A DNA stretch of 10,096 nucleotides from an uncultured Rikenellaceae bacterium (GCA_949284665.1 CASDWR010000092.1:1-10096), one strand, 5' to 3'; counted from the stretch's first letter, positions 1 to 6,696 are shown. Numbers and translations are program-made. Notes: generated by a model not told the origin, from the letters alone.

Positions 1-112
1 CCTCGTTATACTTGGTGTTCACCTCGGTCAGTGTCTGTGCCGAGACGGAAGATGCCATGCACAACACCGCAACCGTCAACATCAAACTTCTCATTTTCAT
101 ACCAACTTTCAT
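1..112 (-). CDS. Secreted protein, N-terminal fragment (possibly tetratricopeptide-repeat type)
   Basis: The gene runs off the left edge, so only the first 37 codons are visible. ATG codons lie at 112, 100 and 94, all in frame; the true start is uncertain, and 100 or 94 would give a more typical signal peptide. The sequence has a basic start, a hydrophobic core (LMLTVAVLCMASSVS) and a likely signal peptidase I site after SVSA, with mature sequence beginning QTLTEVNTKYNE. This form is common in exported Bacteroidota proteins. The mature start resembles secreted tetratricopeptide-repeat proteins I recall from this phylum, but this is a weak match from memory and no repeat unit is visible. No close minus-strand promoter was found; the nearest good one is at 547-578. 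Confidence 0.7.
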   Translation of the reverse strand, partial: MKVGMKMRSLMLTVAVLCMASSVSAQTLTEVNTKYNE

Positions 113-586
113 AATCAATTTACTGTAAATTATCATTTTTATCTTTGAATTCGAATCTTCTACACCACTTTCCCGAAGGCCTCTCTCTCCCACTACTGAC
201 TGCAACTCTCCTGCTATTACGATTCTTCCTCATGCATACTCCCCCGCCACACCATACCGCTTCCTACGCTCCGTCGACGAGCCATATAACTTCCCTTGCT
301 TCTTCTCTTCTGGACTGAAACCCCTCGACATGCATCCATTTTCCGACAATGGCCCATGCAATCATCATTCAATCAACCTCTTGTCATCAATTCTTTTCGA
401 AAAAAAATCGATCGAGACAATCCGTATCTCTCTACGGAAACGGGAATCCCATCTTTGTGGATCGGACAACACCACAACCCTTTCAAACGATATGTTCAAT
501 CCTTCTACCCCTTCGCTTCCCGCAATTCCGAACTTCTCATATCGTACAAAAGTATAATTTTCGAGTATTATTTGCAAATATTTTTT
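113..586. other. Intergenic region without a supported gene
   Basis: About 470 bp between tadA and the signal-peptide gene. The plus strand is rich in C and T, so stops are rare and several frames stay open by composition alone; none of the translations resembles a protein family. On the minus strand, short reading frames at 264-368 (34 codons) and 120-233 (37 codons, basic) lie between the promoter at 547-578 and the gene at 112, but nothing else supports them. If that promoter serves the gene at 112, its leader would be about 430 nt. A TATCTTTG match on the plus strand (140-147) has no gene downstream and is probably chance. Confidence 0.5.
547..578 (-). promoter_or_regulatory. Bacteroidota-type promoter pointing left, just past tadA
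   Basis: On the minus strand, TTTG (578-575), a 20-bp spacer and TACTTTTG (554-547) match the -33/-7 consensus TTTG-N19/20-TAnnTTTG. Transcription would start near 540 and run toward the signal-peptide gene at 112. The -33 element lies inside a 12-bp palindrome, TATTTGCAAATA (569-580). Confidence 0.6.
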
Positions 587-1036
587 TTACCCCCTCAATT
601 TTCGAAAGAATTTTTCCATCAACTCTCCGCATTCTTCTGCCAAAACTCCACCGGTCACCTCCGTTTTCGGGTGTAAAATCGATGCGGAAACGGTCGAATA
701 GCCACGTTTGGGATCGCCGACTCCATATACGATACGCCCCACCTGTCCCCATGCAGCAGCTCCGGCACACATCACACAAGGCTCGACCGTAACATACAAC
801 GTGCAATTCTTCAAATATTTGCCCCCGCAACTATGCATGGCCGCCGTCAATGCCTGCATCTCGGCATGGGCCGTCGCATCACCCAACGTCTCCACCAGAT
901 TATGCCCCCTGCCTACAATACGTTCTCCGAAAACGACGACCGCCCCGATCGGAACTTCGTCTTGCCGTAGGGCTTCTCGTGCTTCGGAAATCGCCGCACG
1001 CATAAAAAATTCGTCGATTTTGTTCGCGCTCTCCAT
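587..1036 (-). CDS. tadA: tRNA-specific adenosine deaminase TadA
   Basis: A 149-residue zinc-dependent deaminase of the cytidine deaminase fold. TadA converts adenosine 34 to inosine in the anticodon of tRNA-Arg(ACG), which lets it read several Arg codons. The zinc and catalytic signature is complete: HAE (His57, catalytic Glu59) and PCVMC (Cys87, Cys90). PIGAVVV near residue 29 and [13 protein letters not shown] after the cysteines are typical of TadA rather than free-nucleoside deaminases. The reading frame stays open to an ATG at 1072, but I chose the ATG at 1036: AAGGTAGG lies just before it, and the -7 element at 1072-1079 would start the transcript downstream of 1072. Divergent from aspS. 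No clear terminator follows. A guanine deaminase or related nucleoside deaminase is the main alternative. Confidence 0.9.
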   Translation of the reverse strand: MESANKIDEFFMRAAISEAREALRQDEVPIGAVVVFGERIVGRGHNLVETLGDATAHAEMQALTAAMHSCGGKYLKNCTLYVTVEPCVMCAGAAAWGQVGRIVYGVGDPKRGYSTVSASILHPKTEVTGGVLAEECGELMEKFFRKLRG

Positions 1037-1053
1037 TAAAATACCTACCTTTG
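1019..1053 (+). promoter_or_regulatory. Probable aspS promoter
   Basis: TACCTTTG (1046-1053) is an exact TAnnTTTG -7 element. TTTG (1019-1022) lies 23 bp upstream, somewhat farther than the usual 19-21. The start would be near 1060, giving aspS a leader of about 40 nt. The -33 part lies within the start of tadA. Confidence 0.5.
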
Positions 1054-1071
1054 AAAAACTTTTCACTACCA

Positions 1072-1079
1072 CAAAAGTA
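1072..1079 (-). promoter_or_regulatory. Probable tadA promoter (-7 element)
   Basis: TACTTTTG on the minus strand matches TAnnTTTG exactly; no good TTTG lies at the expected -33 distance. A start near 1065 gives tadA a leader of about 29 nt and supports the ATG at 1036. It faces the aspS promoter, so the two transcripts would overlap by a few bases at their 5' ends. Confidence 0.45.
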
Positions 1080-1100
1080 GCAAAATATTCGAAACAGGTT

Positions 1101-2858
1101 ATGTACAGAACCCATACATGCGGAGAACTCAGACTCCATCACATTGACCAGACCGTAACGCTTGCCGGTTGGGTACAGAAAGTCCGCAACCTGGGAGCAA
1201 TGACTTTCATCGACATCCGTGACCGCTATGGAATCACCCAACTGGTCGCCGACGAACATTGTTCCGATGAACTGAAACAAACGGCCAACTCTCTCGGCCG
1301 TGAATTCGTAATTCAGGCCACGGGTAAGGTCGTCGAACGTTCATCGAAAAACAACAAAATTCCGACCGGTGAGATCGAAATCTCACTCTCGGCCTTGAAG
1401 ATACTCAACGCAGCACAAACCCCGCCGTTTACCATCGAAGACAACAGCGACGGGGGCGATGACCTGCGCATGCGCTACCGATATCTCGACCTTCGACGCA
1501 ATCCGCTGAAAAATGCATTGATCCTGCGTCACAGGCTGGCACAGAACGTACGGCAGTTCCTGGATGGTGAGGGTTTCCTGGAAATCGAAACTCCCTGTCT
1601 GATTAAATCAACCCCCGAAGGCGCTCGCGATTTCGTCGTACCCTCCCGTATGAATCCGGGAGAGTTCTATGCCCTGCCCCAGTCACCTCAACAGTTCAAG
1701 CAGTTGTTGATGGTCGCCGGATACGATCGCTATTTCCAGATCGTCCGCTGTTTCCGCGACGAAGATTTGCGTGCCGACCGACAACCGGAATTCACTCAAA
1801 TCGACTGCGAGATGTCTTTCGTAGAACAAAATGATGTACTTGAAGTCTTTGAACGAATGGCAAAACACCTGTTCCGGGAAACACTCGGAGTAGAATTCGA
1901 CGGATCGTTCCCTCGTATGCCCTGGAGCGAAGCTATGGCCCGCTACGGCTCCGACAAACCCGACATCAGGTTCGGCATGGAGTTCAACGACCTCTCCGAC
2001 GAGACCCGCGGTCATGGATTCGGGGTGTTCGACACGGCTGAATACGTGGGGGCCATCGTCGCCGGGGGTTGCGCTTCCTATACACGAAAACAGATCGACG
2101 AATTGACCGAATTCGTCAAGCGACCGCAAGTCGGAGCCAAAGGATTGGTATGGATTCGACTCGATGCCGACGGTAATATCAAATCGAGTATCGACAAATT
2201 CTTCACACCCGACACCCTTCTCAGTTGGGCTGAAAAGTGCGGTGCCAAGGCCGGTGATCTGATTTTCATCATGGCAGGTGAACGCATGAAGACCCTTTCG
2301 GCCATGAATGAGTTGCGTCTCGAACTCGGTAACCGGCTGGGATTACGCGACAAAAAGAAGTTTGCCCCCCTGTGGGTCGTCGATTTCCCTCTGCTTGAAT
2401 GGGACGAAGAAACAAAACGGTATTACGCCATGCATCATCCATTCACATCACCGAAACCTGAAGATATTCCACTTTTCGATACTGATCCAGGGAAAATCCG
2501 TGCAAATGCCTACGACTTTGTCGTTAACGGCGTAGAAATCGGTGGCGGCTCGATCCGTATTTTTGACAGTGCACTCCAACACAAGATGTTCGAAACCCTC
2601 GGATTCACTCCCGAGGAGGCAGAACACCAGTTCGGATTCCTGATGAACGCCTTCCGGTACGGTGCTCCGCCCCATGGAGGTATCGCATTCGGATTCGACC
2701 GTCTCTGCTCGCTCTTCGGCGGGGCTGACTCCATCCGTGACTATATCGCATTCCCGAAGAACAATGCCGGTCGTGATGTCATGGCAGACGCTCCTTCTTC
2801 CATCTCTCCGTCCCAACTCGAAGAGCTGGGACTCGAAATCCGAAAGACGGAAAAATAG
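1101..2858 (+). CDS. aspS: Aspartyl-tRNA synthetase (AspRS)
   Basis: A 585-residue class IIb aminoacyl-tRNA synthetase that charges tRNA-Asp with aspartate. The anticodon-binding OB fold takes up about the first 105 residues ([24 protein letters not shown]). Class II motif 1 is near residues 150-165 ([20 protein letters not shown]), followed by [11 protein letters not shown]. Motif 2 is near 217-235 ([18 protein letters not shown]) and motif 3 near 525-535 ([10 protein letters not shown]). The stretch between motifs 2 and 3 is long enough for the GAD domain of bacterial AspRS. Leu31 matches Leu30 of E. coli AspRS, where non-discriminating enzymes usually have His, so I infer an enzyme specific for tRNA-Asp. 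The frame extends upstream to 708, but that part is antisense to tadA, and the family N-terminus starts at the ATG at 1101. Confidence 0.97.
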   Translation: MYRTHTCGELRLHHIDQTVTLAGWVQKVRNLGAMTFIDIRDRYGITQLVADEHCSDELKQTANSLGREFVIQATGKVVERSSKNNKIPTGEIEISLSALKILNAAQTPPFTIEDNSDGGDDLRMRYRYLDLRRNPLKNALILRHRLAQNVRQFLDGEGFLEIETPCLIKSTPEGARDFVVPSRMNPGEFYALPQSPQQFKQLLMVAGYDRYFQIVRCFRDEDLRADRQPEFTQIDCEMSFVEQNDVLEVFERMAKHLFRETLGVEFDGSFPRMPWSEAMARYGSDKPDIRFGMEFNDLSDETRGHGFGVFDTAEYVGAIVAGGCASYTRKQIDELTEFVKRPQVGAKGLVWIRLDADGNIKSSIDKFFTPDTLLSWAEKCGAKAGDLIFIMAGERMKTLSAMNELRLELGNRLGLRDKKKFAPLWVVDFPLLEWDEETKRYYAMHHPFTSPKPEDIPLFDTDPGKIRANAYDFVVNGVEIGGGSIRIFDSALQHKMFETLGFTPEEAEHQFGFLMNAFRYGAPPHGGIAFGFDRLCSLFGGADSIRDYIAFPKNNAGRDVMADAPSSISPSQLEELGLEIRKTEK

Positions 2859-2880
2859 AAACAACCGTATTACCCTTACC

Positions 2881-2914
2881 GCTGTCGGGACAATTCGTAA
2901 AAATACGAGACAGC
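2881..2914 (+). terminator. Bulged hairpin just downstream of aspS
   Basis: GCTGTC (2881-2886) pairs with GACAGC (2909-2914), and inside it TCGTA (2895-2899) pairs with TACGA (2904-2908) around an AAAA loop. An 8-nt bulge separates the two stems. It lies 22 bp past the aspS stop and is followed by ATTCTATC rather than a T-run, so it is at best a weak terminator or a transcript-end structure. Confidence 0.35.
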
Positions 2915-2939
2915 AGATTCTATCATTTACTGAACATTG

Positions 2940-2979
2940 ATAACATGTACCGGGAAAATGAACTTCCGGTACATGTTAT
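2940..2979. terminator. Perfect 14-bp hairpin in the aspS-greA gap (A)
   Basis: ATAACATGTACCGG (2940-2953) and its exact complement CCGGTACATGTTAT (2966-2979) flank a 12-nt loop. There is no T-run on either strand; ATTATTCCC follows on the plus strand. Its position 81 bp past aspS suggests it ends or protects that transcript. Confidence 0.5.
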
Positions 2980-2992
2980 ATTATTCCCATAA

Positions 2993-3030
2993 CCATGCAT
3001 TGTCCCGGTAACTCGGGGGACAATGCATGG
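2993..3030. repeat. Perfect 14-bp hairpin in the aspS-greA gap (B)
   Basis: CCATGCATTGTCCC (2993-3006) and GGGACAATGCATGG (3017-3030) are exact complements around a 10-nt loop. It begins 13 bp after hairpin A and has an unrelated stem sequence. No T-run follows on either strand. Whether it acts in RNA or as a protein-binding dyad cannot be told from sequence. Confidence 0.5.
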
Positions 3031-3110
3031 ATTCTGCAGGCAGGTTCTACTCGTGCTTATGATGTCAGGCAAAATCGGCCCGCCCCACCTCCTCGGTCAA
3101 GACACAACAA

Positions 3111-3160
3111 ACCCGTCGATACATCGTGGGCTACAATATATATTCCCTGTATCGACGGGT
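3111..3160. repeat. Perfect 13-bp hairpin in the aspS-greA gap (C)
   Basis: ACCCGTCGATACA (3111-3123) pairs exactly with TGTATCGACGGGT (3148-3160). After a 4-nt bulge, GGG (3128-3130) can pair with CCC (3145-3147), leaving an A/T-rich loop. A small dyad, GGTTT-ATA-AAACC (3161-3173), follows at once. The stem sequence differs from hairpins A and B. Confidence 0.5.
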
Positions 3161-3170
3161 GGTTTATAAA

Positions 3171-3213
3171 ACCGGTGCTGTAGGACAAGTCGGAATACCC
3201 CTACCAAACCGGT
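3171..3213 (-). terminator. Probable greA terminator hairpin
   Basis: Two ACCGGT copies (3171-3176 and 3208-3213) pair, and after a 3x3 internal loop GTAGG (3180-3184) pairs with CCTAC (3200-3204). On the minus strand the hairpin starts at the greA stop codon and is followed by TTTATAA, a short U-tract. The interrupted stem makes this moderate rather than strong. Confidence 0.45.
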
Positions 3214-3686
3214 CAGATCGAAATATCGAGAATCTCGAAACAGATCACTCCTGCCGGAACCGTAACGTTGACCTTGTCCCCTTTCTTTCTGCCGATCAAC
3301 GCCTTTGCAATCGGGGTTCCAATGGAGAGTTTACCCTCCTTGAGATTCGCTTCGTTCTCCGAAACGATCGTGTATTCAACCTCCTTGCCGTTTGAGTGAT
3401 TCTTTAAACGTACCCGACTCAATATCTGAACCTTGCTCGTATCTATATTCGATTCGTCCAAAATACGCGCATTGGCCAGTGTCGCTTCCATTTTCGAAAT
3501 ACGCAACTCGAGCATGGCTTGCGCCTCCTTGGCAGCATCGTATTCGGCATTTTCCGACAAATCTCCCTTGTCTCGCGCTTCGGCTATCGCAGCAGTTACG
3601 GCCGGACGTTCTACGGTACGCAACTGATCGAGTTCCGCTTTCAGTTTGTTGTACCCCTCTTTGGTCAAATAAACAATATCTGCCAT
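3213..3686 (-). CDS. greA: Transcription elongation factor GreA
   Basis: A 157-residue protein, the usual length for the family. GreA enters the secondary channel of RNA polymerase and stimulates cleavage of backtracked RNA, rescuing stalled complexes. The N-terminal coiled coil covers about residues 8-75, and its tip carries the acidic pair Asp42 and Glu45 in GDLSENAEYDAAKEAQ, corresponding to Asp41 and Glu44 of E. coli GreA. The C-terminal FKBP-like domain follows (YTIVSENEAN, SIGTPIAKALIGRKKGD). I start at the ATG at 3686, giving MADIVYLTKEGY. The frame is open upstream to 4106, but those residues look like no protein and cross the promoter. The gene has an unusually long leader (about 167 nt) containing a terminator-like hairpin. 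It converges on aspS and diverges from the cardiolipin synthase gene. Confidence 0.96.
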   Translation of the reverse strand: MADIVYLTKEGYNKLKAELDQLRTVERPAVTAAIAEARDKGDLSENAEYDAAKEAQAMLELRISKMEATLANARILDESNIDTSKVQILSRVRLKNHSNGKEVEYTIVSENEANLKEGKLSIGTPIAKALIGRKKGDKVNVTVPAGVICFEILDISI

Positions 3687-3703
3687 AAAATATCTTTTTA
3701 TTA

Positions 3704-3769
3704 TTAATTTAAAAAATTTTCGGTCGGATGAAAAAAACATGAATCCCGGCAACCAATGCCGGAACTCAT
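3704..3769 (-). CDS. Possible 21-residue leader peptide in the greA 5' region
   Basis: An ATG at 3769 opens a 21-codon frame (MSSGIGCRDSCFFHPTENFLN) ending at 3704, 17 bp before greA and in another frame. The start codon forms the base of the leader terminator hairpin and the frame runs through the hairpin and T-run, so translating ribosomes would open the stem. A purine-rich GGGGAGGGG lies about 11 bp upstream. Short frames like this are common by chance and nothing else supports it. Confidence 0.15.
   Translation of the reverse strand: MSSGIGCRDSCFFHPTENFLN
3731..3769 (-). terminator. Intrinsic terminator inside the greA leader
   Basis: Read on the minus strand: ATGA, 3 nt, CCGGCA, a 5-nt loop, TGCCGG, 3 nt, TCAT, then G and seven T residues (3737-3731). 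The 6-bp G/C-rich stem (3746-3751 with 3757-3762) plus outer 4-bp pairing and the T7 tract is a textbook Rho-independent terminator. It lies about 85 nt after the predicted greA transcript start and 45 bp before the greA ATG, so it would cut many transcripts short before the gene. Confidence 0.65.
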
Positions 3770-3859
3770 TTGCAATTCTGCCCCTCCCCTCGTCTTTTTC
3801 AAAAGCAAAAGAAAGAATCCCGCAATGACCGGAATCCTCCCTCTCGTTTTCTCTGATTG

Positions 3860-3890
3860 CAAAGATACGACTAATTTTCAAACAAACAAA
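3860..3890 (-). promoter_or_regulatory. greA promoter, full -33/-7 match
   Basis: On the minus strand TTTG (3890-3887), a 19-bp spacer and TATCTTTG (3867-3860) match the Bacteroidota consensus exactly. The start is expected near 3853. I found no comparable -7 element between it and greA. Confidence 0.75.
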
Positions 3891-4114
3891 TTTCTCGCTC
3901 GAAATTTTCGAACTCCACACACCGCTCGGTACGACAATCACAAAATGAAAGAATATCGAAATCCGCAAGTCGAAACAAGATACGGTGTCCGATCGCCACA
4001 TCACCATCCCCCTCCCTACCTCTACTTTCGGACAAAAAGACGATGTATACGGGCTATTCCACAGGATACAAAATTGTTCCGACTTTTTTTGCCCATACTT
4101 TGGCAAATAATTCG

Positions 4115-4122
4115 TATATTTG
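4115..4122 (+). promoter_or_regulatory. Probable cardiolipin synthase promoter (-7 element)
   Basis: TATATTTG matches TAnnTTTG exactly. A TTTG at 4088-4091 lies 23 bp upstream, a little far for the -33 element. A start near 4128 leaves a leader of about 17 nt and supports the ATG at 4145 over the earlier one at 4043. Confidence 0.55.
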
Positions 4123-4144
4123 TTTTCACTATTCCGAATTGCTT

Positions 4145-5617
4145 ATGATGCATCTGGACTTCAGTTTGGCCGACCTGACAGATATCAAGACACTCATTAC
4201 GATCTGCTATGTCCTGATCACCATCACGGCGGCAGCGGTCATAATCTACGATAAACGCGATCCGGCCAAAGCACTCGCGTGGCTTATGGCCATTACCTTT
4301 ATCCCCCTGGCAGGCATAATCCTCTATATCGTATTCGGACGCAACCATCGTAAGGAGAAACTCTTCAACCGAAAAGAGATCAAAGACCTGGAACATATCG
4401 AACACCTTTGTCGTGAACAACTGCGCGATCTGACCAACCCCGATCTGCGCCACAACGACAACATCGTCCGGAACACCGACATCATCACCCTGATGCTCAA
4501 CAACAACAAAGCTCTCCTTACATTCCGGAACAAAATCCGCATCCTCAACAACGGGAAAGCCACTTTTCAATCACTTTTCGAGGCCGTGCGAGGAGCCAGA
4601 TCTTCTATCCATCTGGAATACTACATCTTCGAAGACGACCGGATCGGGAAAAGATTGGGAGCCATGCTGATGGAAAAAGCCCGTCAGGGAGTCGAAGTCC
4701 GCCTCATCTACGATGACGTAGGCAGTTGGAGCCTCAAACAAACCTACATCCGGAAACTGAAAGCCGCCGGTATTGAGGTTTGCTGTTTCATGCCCGTGGC
4801 TTTTCCATGGCTCACCAGCAAAGTCAATTATCGGAACCATCGTAAAATCGCCGTTATCGATGGGCTGATTGGATTCACCGGTGGCATAAACATTGCCGAA
4901 AGATACTTCAAGGGGACCAGATTCGGCCCATGGAGAGACACACACCTGAAAATCGAGGGCGAAGCAGTCAACATGCTTCAAACCGTTTTCGTAACGGACT
5001 GGTACTTTGTCAGCAACAAACGGTTGCCTGCTGATCGCACATACTTCCCCAAAAGCCGTATCCGTACGGAATCCCCCGTTCAGATCGCCTCTTCCGGACC
5101 TGACTCGGATTGGGCTTCGATCATGCAGGCCTATTTCGCCGCTATCAACAAAGCCCGGAAATCAATCTATATCACTACACCCTACTTCCTGCCCAATCAG
5201 GCCATACTGACTGCTTTGCGTGTTGCCGCACTCAGCGGCATCGACGTTCGCATCATTCTGCCATCTCGGTCCGACAGCAAAATCGTCTACTGGGCTTCTC
5301 GATCCTATATCGCAGAATTGCTGGAAGCCGGGATAAAAGTCTATTTCTACCGCAAAGGGTTCTCCCATTCGAAACTCATTATCATCGACGGAGAATTCTG
5401 TTCCGTAGGATCGGCCAATATGGATATCCGCAGTTTCGAAGACAACTTCGAAGTATCGGCCATCATGTACGACCCCAAAATAGCCGAAGAACTAACCGGC
5501 TACTTCATGAAGGATATCGATGGAAGCACATTGATTACAAAAGAGTTATGGGATAAACGGTCGAATCTCCATGCTGCATACGAATCGTTCTCCCGATTGC
5601 TCAGTCCTCTGCTTTAA
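4145..5617 (+). CDS. cls: Cardiolipin synthase (phospholipase D family)
   Basis: A 490-residue inner-membrane enzyme of the bacterial ClsA type, which joins two phosphatidylglycerols to make cardiolipin and glycerol. Two N-terminal membrane helices are visible at about residues 13-35 and 43-64, joined by the basic loop YDKRDPAKALAW. Two phospholipase D HxKxxxxD motifs follow: HRKIAVID near residue 232 and HSKLIIID near residue 408, the second trailed by GEFCSVGSANMDIRSFEDNFE. Both His-Lys-Asp sets are complete, so the enzyme should be active. The frame opens at 4043, but the promoter at 4115 and the family N-terminus favour ATG 4145 (or the adjacent ATG 4148). Divergent from greA and followed by a strong terminator, so probably transcribed alone. 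Confidence 0.94.
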   Translation: MMHLDFSLADLTDIKTLITICYVLITITAAAVIIYDKRDPAKALAWLMAITFIPLAGIILYIVFGRNHRKEKLFNRKEIKDLEHIEHLCREQLRDLTNPDLRHNDNIVRNTDIITLMLNNNKALLTFRNKIRILNNGKATFQSLFEAVRGARSSIHLEYYIFEDDRIGKRLGAMLMEKARQGVEVRLIYDDVGSWSLKQTYIRKLKAAGIEVCCFMPVAFPWLTSKVNYRNHRKIAVIDGLIGFTGGINIAERYFKGTRFGPWRDTHLKIEGEAVNMLQTVFVTDWYFVSNKRLPADRTYFPKSRIRTESPVQIASSGPDSDWASIMQAYFAAINKARKSIYITTPYFLPNQAILTALRVAALSGIDVRIILPSRSDSKIVYWASRSYIAELLEAGIKVYFYRKGFSHSKLIIIDGEFCSVGSANMDIRSFEDNFEVSAIMYDPKIAEELTGYFMKDIDGSTLITKELWDKRSNLHAAYESFSRLLSPLL

Positions 5618-5624
5618 ACCCTTG

Positions 5625-5656
5625 GATCGACTTTTACGGCAGTCGATCATTTTTTT
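5625..5656 (+). terminator. Intrinsic terminator of cls
   Basis: GATCGACT (5625-5632), an 8-nt loop and AGTCGATC (5641-5648) form a perfect 8-bp stem, followed by A and seven T residues (5650-5656). It begins 8 bp after the cls stop codon. Confidence 0.85.
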
Positions 5657-5957
5657 CTCCTCCGCCGACATTTTTTCGCAATTGCGGAACGCATCTTGCA
5701 TGGCATGACCCATACAATCCGGACTCGTCCATAAAGAAAAATCCTCCCCGAACAAAACCGACCCCATCCTCAACTGCTCGGTCAACGTGCGGATCCAGCC
5801 TATCGCACACTGCAGAAACCGGCAAGCAAACTACCTTAACGCCAATACATCAAGCAACCTACTCAACAAAAAGGAAAGCTTCTCGCTTTCCTTTTTCATC
5901 CCCCTTTGTCGAAACCGATAGACGATATAAACAACCATCAATCAATATTATATTGTT
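5657..5957. other. Intergenic region between two terminators, no supported gene
   Basis: About 210 bp (5657-5867) lie between the cls terminator and a second hairpin terminator, followed by about 60 bp before the barrel gene. The plus strand is C-rich and poor in stops, so all three frames stay partly open, but none has a plausible start and protein-like sequence. A minus-strand frame (5546-5785) crosses the cls terminator and the end of cls and is not convincing. A 10-bp palindrome CGCAATTGCG lies at 5677-5686. No -33/-7 promoter pair was found for the barrel gene. Confidence 0.5.
5868..5896. terminator. Strong bidirectional terminator upstream of the barrel gene
   Basis: AAAAAGGAAAGC (5868-5879) and GCTTTCCTTTTT (5885-5896) pair perfectly over 12 bp around a 5-nt loop. 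Both strands end in a T5 tract, so it could work in either direction. No gene that it should terminate lies next to it. Confidence 0.75.
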
Positions 5958-6572
5958 ATGAAAAAATTTACCACACTTCTGCTCGCCATATGCCTCGGCT
6001 CTATGGCGGCTATCGCACAACCTCTCAAAATCGGTATCAAGGGAGGTATGAATCTGAGCAGTTACTCTTTCGACCAGTTGCAGTTTGACAACACCTACAT
6101 CACTCCCGTCAAGGGAAATACGACAGGATACCAGTTGGGACTGGTCATGCGACTCACCATTCCGAAGTTCATCCACATCCAACCGGAAATCAACTATATA
6201 GAACGGGGGTATCGTTTTCACGTCAACCAAGGCACAAGACAAACACTCGAACTGGTTACCGAACGAATCGAGGTACCCGTTACAGTAGGTTTCAACATCG
6301 CCGCACTCCGCATCTTCGGAGGACCCGTATTCCGGATTGCTTCCAATACCCGACTCGACAAACAAAACAAAAACTTTTCCGTGAAGTTCAAAGAGTCGGA
6401 TGTAGCCCTTCAATTGGGTGCTGGCCTTGATATCCGGAAATTCTTCCTCGATGTACGGTATGTCACCCATCCTGAAACCACTTACGAAAATATCTATTAC
6501 AAAGGTTCCGGACAAAAGGTAAAAGTCAAAAACGACGAAATGTGGCAATTCAACATAGGATTCTTTTTCTGA
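5958..6572 (+). CDS. Small outer-membrane beta-barrel protein (PorT-like/OMP_b-brl family)
   Basis: 204 residues. A signal peptide is clear: MKKF, a hydrophobic core, and a likely cut after Ala20 (AAIA/Q). The mature protein starts with LKIGIKGGMNLSS, the typical first strand of Bacteroidota barrel proteins, and shows alternating strands such as GYQLGLVMRLTIPKFIHIQPEIN, VPVTVGFNIAALRIFGGPVF and LQLGAGLDIRKFFLDVRY. It ends QFNIGFFF, and the terminal Phe fits insertion by the BAM machinery. This suits an 8-10 strand outer-membrane barrel related to PorT or the porin-family proteins common in this phylum; its cargo or partner cannot be told. No other secretion gene is nearby, so I do not assign a type IX secretion role. 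The terminator at 5868-5896 argues for its own promoter, which I could not identify. Confidence 0.85.
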   Translation: MKKFTTLLLAICLGSMAAIAQPLKIGIKGGMNLSSYSFDQLQFDNTYITPVKGNTTGYQLGLVMRLTIPKFIHIQPEINYIERGYRFHVNQGTRQTLELVTERIEVPVTVGFNIAALRIFGGPVFRIASNTRLDKQNKNFSVKFKESDVALQLGAGLDIRKFFLDVRYVTHPETTYENIYYKGSGQKVKVKNDEMWQFNIGFFF

Positions 6573-6642
6573 CAATAACCGAACCGAACGGAGGCTGTAA
6601 ACTTTCTGTCCCGCCATTCCCCCGGGGGAAAAGAGTGTACGA

Positions 6643-6677
6643 AAAAGGGCCGATTACTAAAAGTAATCGGCCCTTTT
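6643..6677. terminator. Bidirectional terminator between the barrel gene and mdh
   Basis: AAAAGGGCCGATTACT (6643-6658) and AGTAATCGGCCCTTTT (6662-6677) form a perfect 16-bp stem with a 3-nt loop. The plus strand ends in TTTT and the minus strand in TTTTT. It lies 70 bp after the barrel gene and 19 bp after mdh, so it can serve both convergent genes. Confidence 0.9.
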
Positions 6678-6696
6678 CAATCAACTGTAACCCGGT

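Noticed and set aside
140..147. TATCTTTG promoter-like element on the plus strand
   Set aside because: No matching -33 element and no plus-strand gene downstream until aspS.
296..792. Plus-strand open frames of 126 and 147 codons
   Set aside because: The C/T-rich strand has few stops; the translations resemble no family and the 3' parts are antisense to tadA.
708..1100. 131-codon N-terminal extension of AspRS
   Set aside because: It is antisense to tadA, and the AspRS N-terminus ([12 protein letters not shown]) starts at 1101 with a -7 element at 1046-1053.
2995..3183. 62-codon plus-strand frame between aspS and greA
   Set aside because: It lies across two perfect hairpins and the translation looks random.
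3687..4106. In-frame upstream extension of greA to 297 codons
   Set aside because: GreA is about 157 residues, and the extension crosses the promoter and the leader terminator and has no protein-like character.
5546..5785. 79-codon minus-strand frame (MTEQLRMGSVLFGEDF...)
   Set aside because: The middle looks somewhat protein-like, but it runs through the cls terminator stem and the antisense of cls, and has no promoter or recognised homologue.
5859..6617. 252-codon minus-strand frame
   Set aside because: It is antisense to the barrel gene, which has a clear signal peptide, strand pattern and terminal Phe.
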